A stretch of DNA of 64,000 nt from Salipaludibacillus keqinensis. Its GTDB lineage: Bacteria; Bacillota; Bacilli; Bacillales; Salisediminibacteriaceae. The notes beneath the pieces are model-generated. The model did no database searches, was not told the DNA's origin, and saw only the letters and a program-made list of their open reading frames with translations. The position numbers were made by a program, and so were the translations under genes. Of the stretch, positions 55,191-64,000 are shown in pieces (within the stretch, counting starts at the first letter, position 1; every line of letters begins with the position of its first letter). The stretch covers positions 186,001 through 250,000 of the forward strand of contig NZ_PDOD01000001.1 in NCBI RefSeq assembly GCF_003226325.1, given 5' to 3'.

Positions 55191-56159
55191 ATGAAAATTG
55201 ATATATTAAAATGTCATGGTTCTGGAAATGATTTTATTATTATTGATGAAATGAATGGTAGATACTCATTCACAGAAGAAGAGCGTGTAATTCTGTCTAA
55301 ACAGCTTGCAGGTCGAGATAAAACAATCGGATCAGACGGCATTCTATTTATTCAAGATAGTCATCAGGCCCATGCAAAGATGCGTATGTTCAACACAGAT
55401 GGAACTGAAGCAGAAATGTGCGGAAATGGGTTAAGGTGTGTAGCGCGATATGTAATAGAACGGCTTGGTGAAGAACAAGTGATCATCGAAACGATGAAAG
55501 CCAATCTGAAAGTAGCTCAAGTTCAAGAGATTTACGAAGAGATTCCAACGTTTGAAGTAGCTATTAAACCTGTCTCACTACGTACTGAGTCTCTTCCGCT
55601 CATTTCTGAGCAACCTGAGCATATTGATCAAGTGATAAAGGCACTTCACCCTACAATGAAATTTACCGCATTAAGTGTACCTAACCCTCACATTGTGACA
55701 GTTGTAGATAACGTAGATGAAGACGAAATGAGACAGATAGGAGAAAAAGCGAATCAGTTAAAGATGACTTTTCCAAATGGAGTAAATGTAAGTTTTTTAA
55801 GACAAGTGGACGACGGTCGGATTTTTGTTCAAACGTTTGAACGTGGAGTGGGGTTAACTAATGCATGTGGAACGGCGATGTCTGCCTCTAGTCTCGTCTC
55901 TTGTTTGTTAGGAATGAATACATTTCATGAAAAGATCCTCGTTCTGAACCCAGGTGGTATGGTTCAATGCTTGGTTGAAAAAGATGACCATGATCGATAC
56001 AGTATAGCCCTGCGAGGTAATGCAACGTATGAGTTTGAGGCGACGATAACGTTAGATTTCTCTAACCCAGACCAAGCAGAGATGGTTGATCAGACGGTAT
56101 TTGAAGAAGAAATAGCGTTATATGATAAATTAGCTCAAGCTGCTAAAGAAATGGCTTAA
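55191..56159 (+). CDS. dapF: Diaminopimelate epimerase
   Basis: Interconverts LL- and meso-diaminopimelate for lysine and peptidoglycan. The two catalytic cysteines are C77 in MCGNGLR and C226 in ACGTAM; HGSGNDF at residues 9-15 is also typical. The 322-residue length exceeds the usual 275-285 because of an acidic C-terminal extension after the last beta strand (GNATYEFEATITLDF). TATAAT at 55160-55165 may be its -10. Terminator downstream. Confidence 0.92.
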   Translation: MKIDILKCHGSGNDFIIIDEMNGRYSFTEEERVILSKQLAGRDKTIGSDGILFIQDSHQAHAKMRMFNTDGTEAEMCGNGLRCVARYVIERLGEEQVIIETMKANLKVAQVQEIYEEIPTFEVAIKPVSLRTESLPLISEQPEHIDQVIKALHPTMKFTALSVPNPHIVTVVDNVDEDEMRQIGEKANQLKMTFPNGVNVSFLRQVDDGRIFVQTFERGVGLTNACGTAMSASSLVSCLLGMNTFHEKILVLNPGGMVQCLVEKDDHDRYSIALRGNATYEFEATITLDFSNPDQAEMVDQTVFEEEIALYDKLAQAAKEMA

Positions 56160-56166
56160 TATTAAC

Positions 56167-56197
56167 AAAAGAAGCGGTTAGGAAACCGCTTCTTTTT
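56167..56197. terminator. Terminator between dapF and the HxlR gene
   Basis: AAAAGAAGCGGTT and AACCGCTTCTTTT form a 13-bp stem between converging genes. Confidence 0.85.
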
Positions 56198-56205
56198 CAT
56201 GGTCT

Positions 56206-56586
56206 TTATTGAGAGGTTACTCTTTCTTCCTCAAAATTATCTATAATAACTTCATCTTCCTCCAGAGGTTGTTTTTTTAACTCGAGGTGTTTTTCCCCCC
56301 AGCTCATCATATGGGTAAGTAGTTCTTCTAGATCTTCTCCGTATTCGGTTAAAGTATACTCTACTCTTGGCGGGGCTTCATCATAGGATGTACGCTCAAG
56401 TAACCCATCCCTCTCAAGCTCTTTTAATTGTTTAATTAAAGTCTGATGATTAATCTTAGGGAGACTTGCTTTGATTTCACTAAACCTCAGTGTTTTCCCT
56501 ACTAAAACCAACAAAATTGCCGCTTTCCACTTCCCGCAAACAATATCAAGAGTTGCTTTGATCGCTCTGATTTGCTTGACTTTCAT
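56206..56586 (-). CDS. HxlR family transcriptional regulator
   Basis: A 126-residue winged-helix protein of the MarR/DUF24 (HxlR) family: CGKWKAAILLVLVGKTLRF at about residues 15-33, then NHQTLIKQLKELERDGLLER and the wing PPRVEYTLTEYGEDL. The cysteine near residue 15 matches the redox-sensing cysteine of HypR, YodB and similar members. ATG 56586 is chosen because GGAGGAGAG precedes it. It is divergent from the STAS gene. Its C terminus is acidic and longer than usual. Confidence 0.85.
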   Translation of the reverse strand: MKVKQIRAIKATLDIVCGKWKAAILLVLVGKTLRFSEIKASLPKINHQTLIKQLKELERDGLLERTSYDEAPPRVEYTLTEYGEDLEELLTHMMSWGEKHLELKKQPLEEDEVIIDNFEEERVTSQ

Positions 56587-56702
56587 CTTCTCTCCTCCTA
56601 GGTACATTAAAATATACTTCTTACATATTCTCCAATACTGTGACACAATAATATTAAGAAAAATGAGTTCATGACCCAACTTTAAAGGAGACCAATCAGT
56701 TC

Positions 56703-57542
56703 ATGACACGAAGTATGAAAGAAATTTCCAAAACCATTGTAAATTACGTCGTAGATAACGAAGAAGAACTTGTTAATAAAGTAATGAGGCACGATGAAAT
56801 GTCTCATCATCATGACACTCATGATCTTCGAGAGATATTCTTTCGGTTTATTCAACGATTTCAAGCCCACTTAGTATCGGACTCCATGATAGAACATAAA
56901 AATATGCCACTGATTGATTCTGACACCGACCGAGCAGAATTAGCTCAAAGTGTCTCAGTCACGGCCATCATAGACGGCCTCTATGAAATGTCAAAGACGA
57001 TCTGGACAATGTTTCAACAAGAAGTTCAAGACCGTTTCAACCTGACTTCAGATGAATTATTGCACGTTCATGATTTATTGAATAAAGAAATTAAACAAGG
57101 AATTAAAGAAGTCTTATCTGCACATGTTGAGGCGACAAATCGGCGTGAGGATCAGTTTCATGAGAAGTTAGATGAAATATCAGTCCCAATTATAAATATT
57201 ACAGAAAAAACGGCTATTTGTCCGATTATTGGAAAAATTGATGAGCGCAGAGGTCAGCATTTAATGAATCACACCCTTCATCAATGTAGAGACCGCAAAA
57301 TTACTCAGCTAATTTTCGATATGTCAGGTGTTCCTACGATCGACAATATCGTTGCCTCTTATTTGAATTCTGTGATCCAGTCATTAGCTCTTATTGGTGT
57401 TAATATTACCCTCACTGGGGTACGATCAAACATTGCATTAACAGTCATTCAACAGGAAATACACTTCGACAAAGTGAACATCACCTCAAACGTGCAACAA
57501 GCTCTTCAAAAAGCCGGGATTATAAGTAGTCAACAAATTTAG
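56703..57542 (+). CDS. RsbR-like stressosome protein with C-terminal STAS domain
   Basis: A 279-residue protein with a helical, non-haem globin-like N-terminal part and a C-terminal STAS domain (about 160-275) containing MSGVPTIDNIVASYL and GVNITLTGVRSNIA. This is the design of RsbR co-antagonists, which sense stress in the stressosome and control SigB through RsbT. The phosphorylation sites of RsbRA would fall at the threonine of VPTIDN and the serine of VRSNIA. No rsbS, rsbT or rsbU gene is adjacent. AAAGGAGACC precedes ATG. Confidence 0.82.
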   Translation: MTRSMKEISKTIVNYVVDNEEELVNKVMRHDEMSHHHDTHDLREIFFRFIQRFQAHLVSDSMIEHKNMPLIDSDTDRAELAQSVSVTAIIDGLYEMSKTIWTMFQQEVQDRFNLTSDELLHVHDLLNKEIKQGIKEVLSAHVEATNRREDQFHEKLDEISVPIINITEKTAICPIIGKIDERRGQHLMNHTLHQCRDRKITQLIFDMSGVPTIDNIVASYLNSVIQSLALIGVNITLTGVRSNIALTVIQQEIHFDKVNITSNVQQALQKAGIISSQQI

Positions 57543-57564
57543 AACGTTCATTAGTGATTATAGA

Positions 57565-57599
57565 GAAAGAGCCAAGCACAGCGCTTGGCTCTTTTTATA
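57565..57599. terminator. Terminator between the STAS gene and the aldo/keto reductase gene
   Basis: AAAGAGCCAAGC pairs with GCTTGGCTCTTT, followed by TT, between converging genes. Confidence 0.85.
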
Positions 57600-57601
57600 C
57601 G

Positions 57602-58426
57602 TTATCTTACGTTCATTTCGCTCGGTTTCGGTCCTTTACGTTCGCCACGGTCTAAATTGTTAATCAGTTCCATTTCATCGTCTGATAATTCAAAGGTAAA
57701 TACATCAAAGTTTTCTTCGATTCTTGAAGGTGTTACGGACTTTGGAATGACAATGGAGTCATTTTGCAAGTGCCAACGGATAATGACTTGAGCACCTGTT
57801 TTATTATGGTCGCGGGCAATTCCTTGAACTAAAGGATGGTTCAGTACTTCTCCACCTTGCATTAGAGGGCTCCAAGCTTCTACAAAAATATCATGCTTTT
57901 TGCAAAACGTTTTTAATTCATTTTGAGCTAAGAACGGATGACATTCTACTTGATTTAATACAGGTTTCACCTCGCACTCATCTAATAAACGCTGCAAATG
58001 ATCCATATCGAAGTTACAGACACCAATCGCTTTCACACGACCGTCTTTGTATAACTTCTCCATCGCTTTGTATGTATCTACATAGTCATCAAATTCAGGC
58101 GTTGGCCAGTGAATCAAGTATAAATCTACGTAATCCAGTCCTAATCTTTCTAAACTGTCTTCAAATGCTTTGATTGTATTTTCATATCCTTGATCCGTGT
58201 TCCAAACTTTCGTCGTGATGAACATTTCTTCGCGAGAAACATCACTTTGACGAATAGCTTCTCCTACACCTCGCTCGTTTTTATAAATCATCGCCGTATC
58301 AATCGAACGATAGCCGGTTTCAAGTGCTTTAATCACTGCAGGTGTTGCTTTCTCGTCTTCAACTTGCCAAACTCCAAAGCCAAGCTGAGGCATTTTCAGA
58401 CCGTTATTGAGTGTAACAAAATTCAT
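57602..58426 (-). CDS. Aldo/keto reductase
   Basis: A 274-residue NADPH-dependent reductase of the AKR superfamily, closest to the YvgN/YtbE glyoxal and methylglyoxal reductases of Bacillus. The catalytic tetrad is D43, Y48, K73 and H106 (SIDTAMIYKN, TTKVWN, YLIHWP), and the cofactor segment is VIPKSVTPSRIEEN. Start 58426 follows CAGGAGTG on this strand; the frame opens 18 codons earlier. Confidence 0.9.
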   Translation of the reverse strand: MNFVTLNNGLKMPQLGFGVWQVEDEKATPAVIKALETGYRSIDTAMIYKNERGVGEAIRQSDVSREEMFITTKVWNTDQGYENTIKAFEDSLERLGLDYVDLYLIHWPTPEFDDYVDTYKAMEKLYKDGRVKAIGVCNFDMDHLQRLLDECEVKPVLNQVECHPFLAQNELKTFCKKHDIFVEAWSPLMQGGEVLNHPLVQGIARDHNKTGAQVIIRWHLQNDSIVIPKSVTPSRIEENFDVFTFELSDDEMELINNLDRGERKGPKPSEMNVR

Positions 58427-58859
58427 CGAATCACTCCTGTTTAATATGATTGTGTACAAGAAAAGTATAGCACACGGCATGAGAAAATGAAGTGAAATAC
58501 TCTTTTGTGATGATGAGATTAGAGCAAGCGAGACTGTGTTTTTATAATAAAAATCAACTCATCCAATAATAAGCACTTTGCAGTGGCTTAATAAGGAACG
58601 CATTAGCTTTTTAGCCAACTTTCGTTTGAATAAAATTCACATATACATAAAAAAGTTTCTTTGGTAAACTATTGAAAAGGGTGTCTAATATACTAGTCTC
58701 TTATTACTAAAAATTTTATAAAACAATGGCGTTATCATTTTATTAATACTAAATTAACATATTTATCTACAAATTTGATTCTTTAGTTTTAGTGATTTTA
58801 CTATTTAGAAGCAACGTAAGTAATGAGAAGGAATGATGGGGAGAGGCGGGGGACAGGGC
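58427..58859. other. AT-rich gap upstream of the chemotaxis receptor remnant
   Basis: No gene, no SigD-type promoter and no strong hairpin was seen. TTAGC-CAACTTTCGTTTGAATAAA (58611 onward) loosely resembles the promoter region between udk and greA. Confidence 0.4.
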
Positions 58860-59373
58860 ATGAAAAAAGTAAATGGTAAAAAAACGGGAAGTATTTTTAG
58901 GAGGATGCATTTCAGGAAAAAAGGTGCGGGGCATGCAGGAGCAGGAAATGTGACAATAAAAGCAAAGTTGATCACGGCATTTATTCTTCTAAGCGTCCTT
59001 CCAGCTACGCTCATTGCTCTGCTGGTTTATAATGTGTCCAAAGATACATTGGAGCAAAAAGTTCAGGATCTAAGTCAAGATGTGGGTTATCAAATATCAT
59101 CTTCATATTTTAAACGATACGGATGCCATATTTAACGCTATTACATCCATGGAGTCTTCTATGAGTCAAATGGATCAGCTGAAGAGCCAAGTGGAGAAAG
59201 CCATTTCTGATATGGCGGGCATTACGGAAGTTACGTCCGCTGCCACAGAACAAGTTACTGCTACCACTCAAGAGCAACATTCAGCAGCGGAAGAATTAGG
59301 TGCATTATCTGAGAATCTTGAATTTACGATGAAGGAGTTAGAACAAGTGGTGAGCAGATTCAAAATCAAATAA
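58860..59373 (+). pseudogene. Methyl-accepting chemotaxis protein remnant (internal deletion with frame change)
   Basis: The first part (from ATG 58860, frame closed at 59135) encodes a basic N terminus, the first membrane helix (AFILLSVLPATLIALLVY) and the start of a sensor domain. The second part, in another frame from about 59080 to 59373, encodes only the last ~85 residues of a receptor signalling domain, with VTSAATEQVTATTQEQHSAA. The sensor domain, second helix, HAMP domain and signalling tip are missing. A single deletion with junction near 59095-59110 explains both pieces. It cannot make a working receptor. Confidence 0.8.
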
Positions 59374-59384
59374 AAAACGATGAG

Positions 59385-59408
59385 CCTCTCTGATTTAGAG
59401 AGGTTTTT
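59385..59408 (+). terminator. Terminator after the receptor remnant
   Basis: CCTCTC pairs with GAGAGG, followed by TTTTT. Confidence 0.8.
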
Positions 59409-59499
59409 CATATTTATTTTTCAACACATGAGACAGACACAAAGATCATTAAGTAGGCATATACATAGACCACGAGGTTTAAAAGAGAGGTGTGGTCTT

Positions 59500-60225
59500 A
59501 TGTCCAGTATTCTCCTAGCAGTCACTCATTTTGTTAAAGAACTCCTCGTGTTTGTTTCGTTCGTTAGAAACAATGCGTTTCCCCAGCCGCTTAGTCAACA
59601 AGATGAAAAGAAATACATCGAACGAATGAAAGAAGGTGACGAAGAGGCTCGGCATTTACTAATTGAACATAACCTTCGACTGGTAGCACACATCGTCAAG
59701 AAATTTGAAAATACGAGAGAAGACACGGAAGATCTTATTTCCATTGGAACGATCGGGCTCATTAAAGCAATCGAAAGTTATTCATCCGGGAAAGGAACGA
59801 AGCTTGCCACATACGCAGCTAGATGTATTGAGAATGAAATCCTTATGCACCTAAGAGCGCTTAAAAAAGTACGCAAAGATATCTCGCTCCATGATCCAAT
59901 TGGTCAAGATAAAGAAGGCAATGAAATCAGCCTCATTGATGTCCTTCAAGCAGAAACAGAAGACCTGGTAGATCAAATTCAGCTGAAAATGGAGAAAAAA
60001 CAAATTTATCAATACATTCATGTCTTGAATAATCGTGAAAAAGAAGTGATCGTAGGGCGCTTTGGTCTTGATATGCAAAAAGAAAAAACACAGAGAGAAA
60101 TTGCAAAAGACCTAGGTATTTCTAGAAGTTACGTTTCCCGCATCGAGAAAAGAGCATTAATGAAATTGTTTCATGAATTTTACCGTAACCAGAAAGCGGC
60201 TCTTAAACCGGATAACGACAAATAA
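59500..60225 (+). CDS. sigK: RNA polymerase sporulation sigma factor SigK (pro-SigK)
   Basis: Late mother-cell sigma factor. The 241-residue protein equals the B. subtilis length. It starts with a hydrophobic pro-sequence ([22 protein letters not shown], cut here to its core at residues 8-26) that SpoIVFB removes, then region 2 ([32 protein letters not shown]) and region 4 with [20 protein letters not shown]. The gene is continuous, with no skin-type element. ATG 59500 is preferred since GAGAGGTG precedes it. Confidence 0.93.
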   Translation: MSSILLAVTHFVKELLVFVSFVRNNAFPQPLSQQDEKKYIERMKEGDEEARHLLIEHNLRLVAHIVKKFENTREDTEDLISIGTIGLIKAIESYSSGKGTKLATYAARCIENEILMHLRALKKVRKDISLHDPIGQDKEGNEISLIDVLQAETEDLVDQIQLKMEKKQIYQYIHVLNNREKEVIVGRFGLDMQKEKTQREIAKDLGISRSYVSRIEKRALMKLFHEFYRNQKAALKPDNDK

Positions 60226-60230
60226 AGCCA

Positions 60231-60266
60231 AAGGAGAAACGAAGTTCGTTTTCTCCTTTTTTCTTT
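60231..60266 (+). terminator. Terminator of sigK
   Basis: AAGGAGAA-ACGAA pairs with TTCGT-TTCTCCTT (one bulge), followed by TTTT. Confidence 0.8.
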
Positions 60267-60345
60267 TAATAAGTTTTGAGCATAAATACTTATATTTACA
60301 TATAGTTAATGGAATTACACAGAGGTAAGGCTATGTTAACCTGCT

Positions 60346-61455
60346 TTAAAACAAAATTCCGTGCCGAACAATTTCTACTTCAACGGATATCTGAAAGTTG
60401 ACTTTAGGATAGATTTCTTGCCAATCGTGCTCTTTCCAAAAGGAGTATTCAAAAGCATGAACTCTTCTACCGATCCCTAGTGCATCACAATTACTCTCTT
60501 GAAGTTTATTTATGACATTGCCAAACTGTTCTGTTAAACGAGCGGACAGTTTGTCATTTAATGCATTCAATTTTTCTTGAGTATCTAGATCGTCTAAAGG
60601 ATATTCCAAGACGTTCACTTCTATTTGAAGGTTCAAAGGTACATCAACGGTTCCCGTGTGTTTGTTCACGATAACTTCCATATCTCGTTTTACTTCCTCA
60701 ATATTAAAACTAATGAAGTTTTCCATTTGTATATCTTCATCTGAATGAACTTGCTCTGTTAATGATGCTTTTTTGTTTAATTGATTCTGCATGAGGAGAA
60801 GGGCGCTCGATTCTTTTAAAGATAACGTTCCAGTCATCTTCAGGTTATTAAATAATGCAACACCTACCAATTTAGGGGCGTCCTCCTTTATGGTGACGTA
60901 AGGAATCACTGCATCTTTTCCAAGATCGAATAGATCTGGGCAAATTAACTGAATGTTGGTAATCGGTACCATCGTTTGATTCTCAGCTGCCTGAATAATA
61001 TCTCCAAGAATTTCACTTGTTCTTTCTCGATCCTCTGGAGTTAGTTGAACAATTTCTTTAGCATTGACTTTCGAGATTAGTAATTTGGCTGCTAGAGCGG
61101 ACCGAGGGTCACGATAAAAGACGTCTAGAGGTGGATAAATATCTTCTTTAGCGATTTCTTCATTGATTAGTACTGCTCTTAGTTTAGAAGCATCAATCGA
61201 CTCAGACACTTCAGATTCCAAATTAATTCGAGCATTTCTCGGAGTGTCTCCAATAGTCGAGAAAATTTGCGATCTAGCTGCTGTTCGGTGTTTTTCAGAG
61301 ATGGGAGAAGACACAGTCAATTCAATTTTATCATCTTCGGTAAGATCCACACCGACGGATTTTAAAACAGTTAAATCACGAAGTTGTCGCGCATCCCAGC
61401 ATCCAGAACAAAAGATTGCTGTGAATATAATAAGAAAAACGAGCATAATCTTCAT
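60346..61455 (-). CDS. Ger(x)C family spore germination lipoprotein
   Basis: A 369-residue lipoprotein: signal peptide with lipobox FCSGC and lipidated C19, followed by WDARQLRDL, the usual start of GerAC-type proteins, and the C-terminal domain (LGIGRRVHAFEYSFWKEHDW). It is the C subunit of a nutrient germination receptor on the spore inner membrane. It starts 4 bases after the B subunit gene ends. Confidence 0.9.
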   Translation of the reverse strand: MKIMLVFLIIFTAIFCSGCWDARQLRDLTVLKSVGVDLTEDDKIELTVSSPISEKHRTAARSQIFSTIGDTPRNARINLESEVSESIDASKLRAVLINEEIAKEDIYPPLDVFYRDPRSALAAKLLISKVNAKEIVQLTPEDRERTSEILGDIIQAAENQTMVPITNIQLICPDLFDLGKDAVIPYVTIKEDAPKLVGVALFNNLKMTGTLSLKESSALLLMQNQLNKKASLTEQVHSDEDIQMENFISFNIEEVKRDMEVIVNKHTGTVDVPLNLQIEVNVLEYPLDDLDTQEKLNALNDKLSARLTEQFGNVINKLQESNCDALGIGRRVHAFEYSFWKEHDWQEIYPKVNFQISVEVEIVRHGILF

Positions 61456-61459
61456 TCAA

Positions 61460-62557
61460 TTACTCCTTCCCCCTTTCAGGTTTCTTCCTGATTAGCGCTA
61501 CGATGAGTAAAACAGCAGGTATATAAAAGATGAAAGAGTAGCTAATCTTGCTAACAAACTCTCCAAAAGCATCGATCGACTCATTCGATTCGAAAAACAT
61601 GGAAATTGCGAAAATAAGTGTCCCGCCAAAAAGCACACCCGTCTTTCTTTTTTTTATTGGTAGAATGACTTGAGTAAATAGAGAGACCAAGTATAAATAC
61701 ATGATTAAAGATGTCGTTACAGATACAATCCATATTGAAATAAAGATCAGGTCCAATCTGTCAATAAATGGAGAAGAATAGGCTTTTAACATATACAGAA
61801 CAGGGTGAGGTACTAATTCTATTTCGTCCGGACTGAAAAATAAAAAGACAGAGACGGTTGTAAAAATATATAAACTTACCGTGAACCATATCGCTAGCGA
61901 AACTGATTGGATAACTTTCTTCTTTGCTCCTTGTATGAAAGGATAAATGAATAAGAGAACCTCGAAGCCTAACATCGCTTGCAAAGAGGATTGTGCCCCC
62001 TCAATATAATCTTTAATACCTACATGACCTATCGGTAACAAATACAGGGGATTCGCTGAAGTGTAGCCTGTAAATTGAACAGCTATTACGATAACGAGCA
62101 AACCGGATACTAGGGCATAAAAGCGACCAATGATGTGAATATCTTCTCTAACTAGATAAACAGCCGCGCTGATAATAAGAAGCATGATCATCCACTTCGG
62201 CGTCACCGGGAGTAGCCAAGCAGCGATCGTCCGGTAGTATAAGATCAAAATAAGAATGGACACCGAAATAAAGTAAAAAAAATATCCGAGATTAATGAAG
62301 ACAGAAATTGGCGTACCTAAAGTGATTTTAGTCAATGTAAAGAATGTATGATGTTTAAATCGAAAGACCAAGGGGACATAAATTAGTAAAACAAGTTGAA
62401 TCACTGCACCAGCTATGGCAATTGAAATCCAACCTTCCCATTCTACAGCCCCGTAAACATCTCTAGGTAAGGTTAATATAGAGATGCCAATTTGGGTCTG
62501 AACGATGACAAAGAATACTTGAGTTGTGGAAATACGATTGTTGAGAGACGTTTCCAT
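61460..62557 (-). CDS. GerAB/ArcD/ProY family spore germination permease
   Basis: A 365-residue membrane protein with ten helices, starting with the family segment TTQVFFVIVQTQIGISILTLPR (residues 11-30 at its core). It belongs to the APC superfamily and forms the ligand-binding B subunit of germination receptors. It lies 12 bases after the A subunit gene and directly before the C subunit gene, forming an A-B-C operon. Confidence 0.9.
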   Translation of the reverse strand: METSLNNRISTTQVFFVIVQTQIGISILTLPRDVYGAVEWEGWISIAIAGAVIQLVLLIYVPLVFRFKHHTFFTLTKITLGTPISVFINLGYFFYFISVSILILILYYRTIAAWLLPVTPKWMIMLLIISAAVYLVREDIHIIGRFYALVSGLLVIVIAVQFTGYTSANPLYLLPIGHVGIKDYIEGAQSSLQAMLGFEVLLFIYPFIQGAKKKVIQSVSLAIWFTVSLYIFTTVSVFLFFSPDEIELVPHPVLYMLKAYSSPFIDRLDLIFISIWIVSVTTSLIMYLYLVSLFTQVILPIKKRKTGVLFGGTLIFAISMFFESNESIDAFGEFVSKISYSFIFYIPAVLLIVALIRKKPERGKE

Positions 62558-62569
62558 AAGACAGTTTCC

Positions 62570-64000
62570 TCAACTTTCTTTGTTTTTACTCTTTTTGTTT
62601 GCTTCGAGCATGTTCATCTTCGTGTGTGGAATACGAACAATATCCTTTAGTAAACCTTTGAAACTAAATGGGGCAAGGGGGTAAAAATAAGGTTGTCCCA
62701 AGCTAGTTAATTTACATAAATGAATCAAGTATAAATTCAAACAAAAGATGATCCCGACAAAGCCGAGCAAAGACGCCATAATCATAATCGGGAATCGGAG
62801 AAGCCTGATAGACATATTCATTTCATTTGCGGGCACAACAAAAGATGAAATTGCAGTCAATGCTACGACAATAATCATAATACTTGAAACAAATCCTGCA
62901 TTGACCACGGCATCTCCAATAACAAGTCCTCCAACGATACCTATCGTTTGTCCAATAGGACTCGGTAACCGAATCCCTGCTTCTCGAATCAGTTCTAACG
63001 TTAGCTCCATAAAGAATGCCTCAATAATAGGAGGATATGGAATAAGTTCTACGGCATCTTTAATGACATAGGTCATTCCATAAGGGATAATTTCGAAATG
63101 GAAGCTAATAATCGCAATATAGACCCCTGGTAATGTGACGGCAGTGATGAAACTAAATAAGCGAAGTAACCGGTAAAAAGATCCAGCGTACCATCGACTG
63201 TTATAGTCATCATTAGACTGATAGAAAGAAAAAAAGGTGATTGGTAAGATCAAAGCAGTAGATTCACCATCTATAAATATGATGATTTTACCATCTAATA
63301 AATTTAGCGCACAGCGATCGGGTCTTTCTGTACTCATATATTGTGGAAAAGGTGAGTAGGGAGAATCTTCTAAATATTCTTCGATCAGTCCTGAACTTAT
63401 TAATTTATTTGTTTTTATTTTAGCCAGCCTTCGTCCTATTTCGTTAATCTGCTCTTTATCGGCAATTCCTTCAATGAATAAAAGGGATAATTTCGTGTTC
63501 TTTTTTTCTCCTATATGCTCATAACGGACAGTTAATTGTGGGTGATGAACCAATTGGCGCAACAGATAAATATTCACGATCATTTTTTCGACGAAACCTT
63601 GATGTCCCCCGCGGATGACTTGTTCATTGTCAGGTTGACCAATTTCCCTTTGAATGACTTTGGTAGAATTCAAGCTATAGCAATATTCAAATCCATCAAT
63701 AAAAAGAATGCTTTTCCCTTCAAGAAGATGAGGAATCGCATCAGATACATGCAATAATTTTATGGCATCCATATTTTTAAGAACCTTTTCTAAATCCCAT
63801 GTGGAATAAACATTCTCCCATTTGCTATAGAAATTTTTTTCTAACTTCTCTTCGTCTGATAAAGATTCTATAAACATTAACAGGCAATCAGTATCTTGAT
63901 TGATCTGTAACTCATTTTCTGTTAAATCTTCGGTGTAGTTTAACGTTTCTTTTATAAAAACTCGATTTGTGTTAAGGACGGAATTAGTTGGCTTAGGAGG
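62570..64000 (-). CDS. GerA family spore germination protein, N-terminal end beyond the window
   Basis: A subunit of the germination receptor. On the minus strand the frame stays open from 62570 to the right edge. The first ATG inside the window is at 63877, but the 41 codons before it (63878-64000) contain no start or stop codon and continue in the style of the GerA N-terminal domain (KETLNYTEDLTENELQI). The gene therefore begins outside the window. Visible parts are the soluble domain, with CALNLLDGKIIIFIDGES, and the membrane part with RLPSPIGQTIGIVGGLVIG. Confidence 0.9.
   Translation of the reverse strand, partial: PPKPTNSVLNTNRVFIKETLNYTEDLTENELQINQDTDCLLMFIESLSDEEKLEKNFYSKWENVYSTWDLEKVLKNMDAIKLLHVSDAIPHLLEGKSILFIDGFEYCYSLNSTKVIQREIGQPDNEQVIRGGHQGFVEKMIVNIYLLRQLVHHPQLTVRYEHIGEKKNTKLSLLFIEGIADKEQINEIGRRLAKIKTNKLISSGLIEEYLEDSPYSPFPQYMSTERPDRCALNLLDGKIIIFIDGESTALILPITFFSFYQSNDDYNSRWYAGSFYRLLRLFSFITAVTLPGVYIAIISFHFEIIPYGMTYVIKDAVELIPYPPIIEAFFMELTLELIREAGIRLPSPIGQTIGIVGGLVIGDAVVNAGFVSSIMIIVVALTAISSFVVPANEMNMSIRLLRFPIMIMASLLGFVGIIFCLNLYLIHLCKLTSLGQPYFYPLAPFSFKGLLKDIVRIPHTKMNMLEANKKSKNKES

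Overview
The window looks like a chromosomal segment of a moderately halophilic, endospore-forming, flagellated member of the Bacillaceae (Halobacillus-like). The evidence is the low-GC sequence, strong GGAGG ribosome sites, SigA promoters, a gene order close to the secDF-recJ-apt-relA-hisS-aspS-alaS-mltG-udk-greA stretch of Bacillus subtilis, sporulation genes (rsfA, sigK, a gerA-type operon) and many acidic proteins. No phage, IS element, rRNA, tRNA or CRISPR array was seen.

Left part (1-16.4 kb): a DUF368 membrane protein, comN, secD and secF as two overlapping genes, a cation efflux gene with a lapA-like gene, then recJ, apt, relA, dtd, a small unknown ORF, a His T-box with hisS-aspS, 6S RNA and tcdA. 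Next (16.4-21.7 kb) is a lactate unit: a lactate permease and lutABC, each preceded by a LutR-type operator TCATC-N-GATGA.

Middle (21.7-46.7 kb): rsfA and rarA on the minus strand; a YczE-like gene, cymR, a cysteine desulfurase and mnmA (tRNA thiolation); a TPR gene, recD2 and small conserved genes; a T-box with alaS, ireB, ruvX and a DUF1292 gene; mltG; trmR with two U32 peptidase-like genes (wobble uridine hydroxylation and methylation); udk, a possible structured RNA, greA, a yrrS-like gene with a 9-bp repeat, mtnN, yrhC, a NUDIX hydrolase and an HPr-like protein without its histidine.

Right part (46.7-64 kb) is more accessory: an S9 peptidase, a LacI regulator with an alpha-glucosidase, an orphan flagellin, a PRC-barrel protein, a metal-binding lipoprotein, a HesB/IscA-like gene with an in-frame UGA that is probably selenocysteine, dapF, an HxlR regulator opposite an RsbR-like STAS protein, an aldo/keto reductase, a decayed chemotaxis receptor, an uninterrupted sigK, and a gerA-type germination operon that runs off the right edge.

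The most notable observations are the candidate selenoprotein at 54736-55020, which an ordinary ORF call misses; a family of 21-bp periodic GTAG repeats at two intergenic loci; the HPr-like protein without its histidine; a recJ promoter folded inside the preceding terminator; and a candidate structured RNA between udk and greA.
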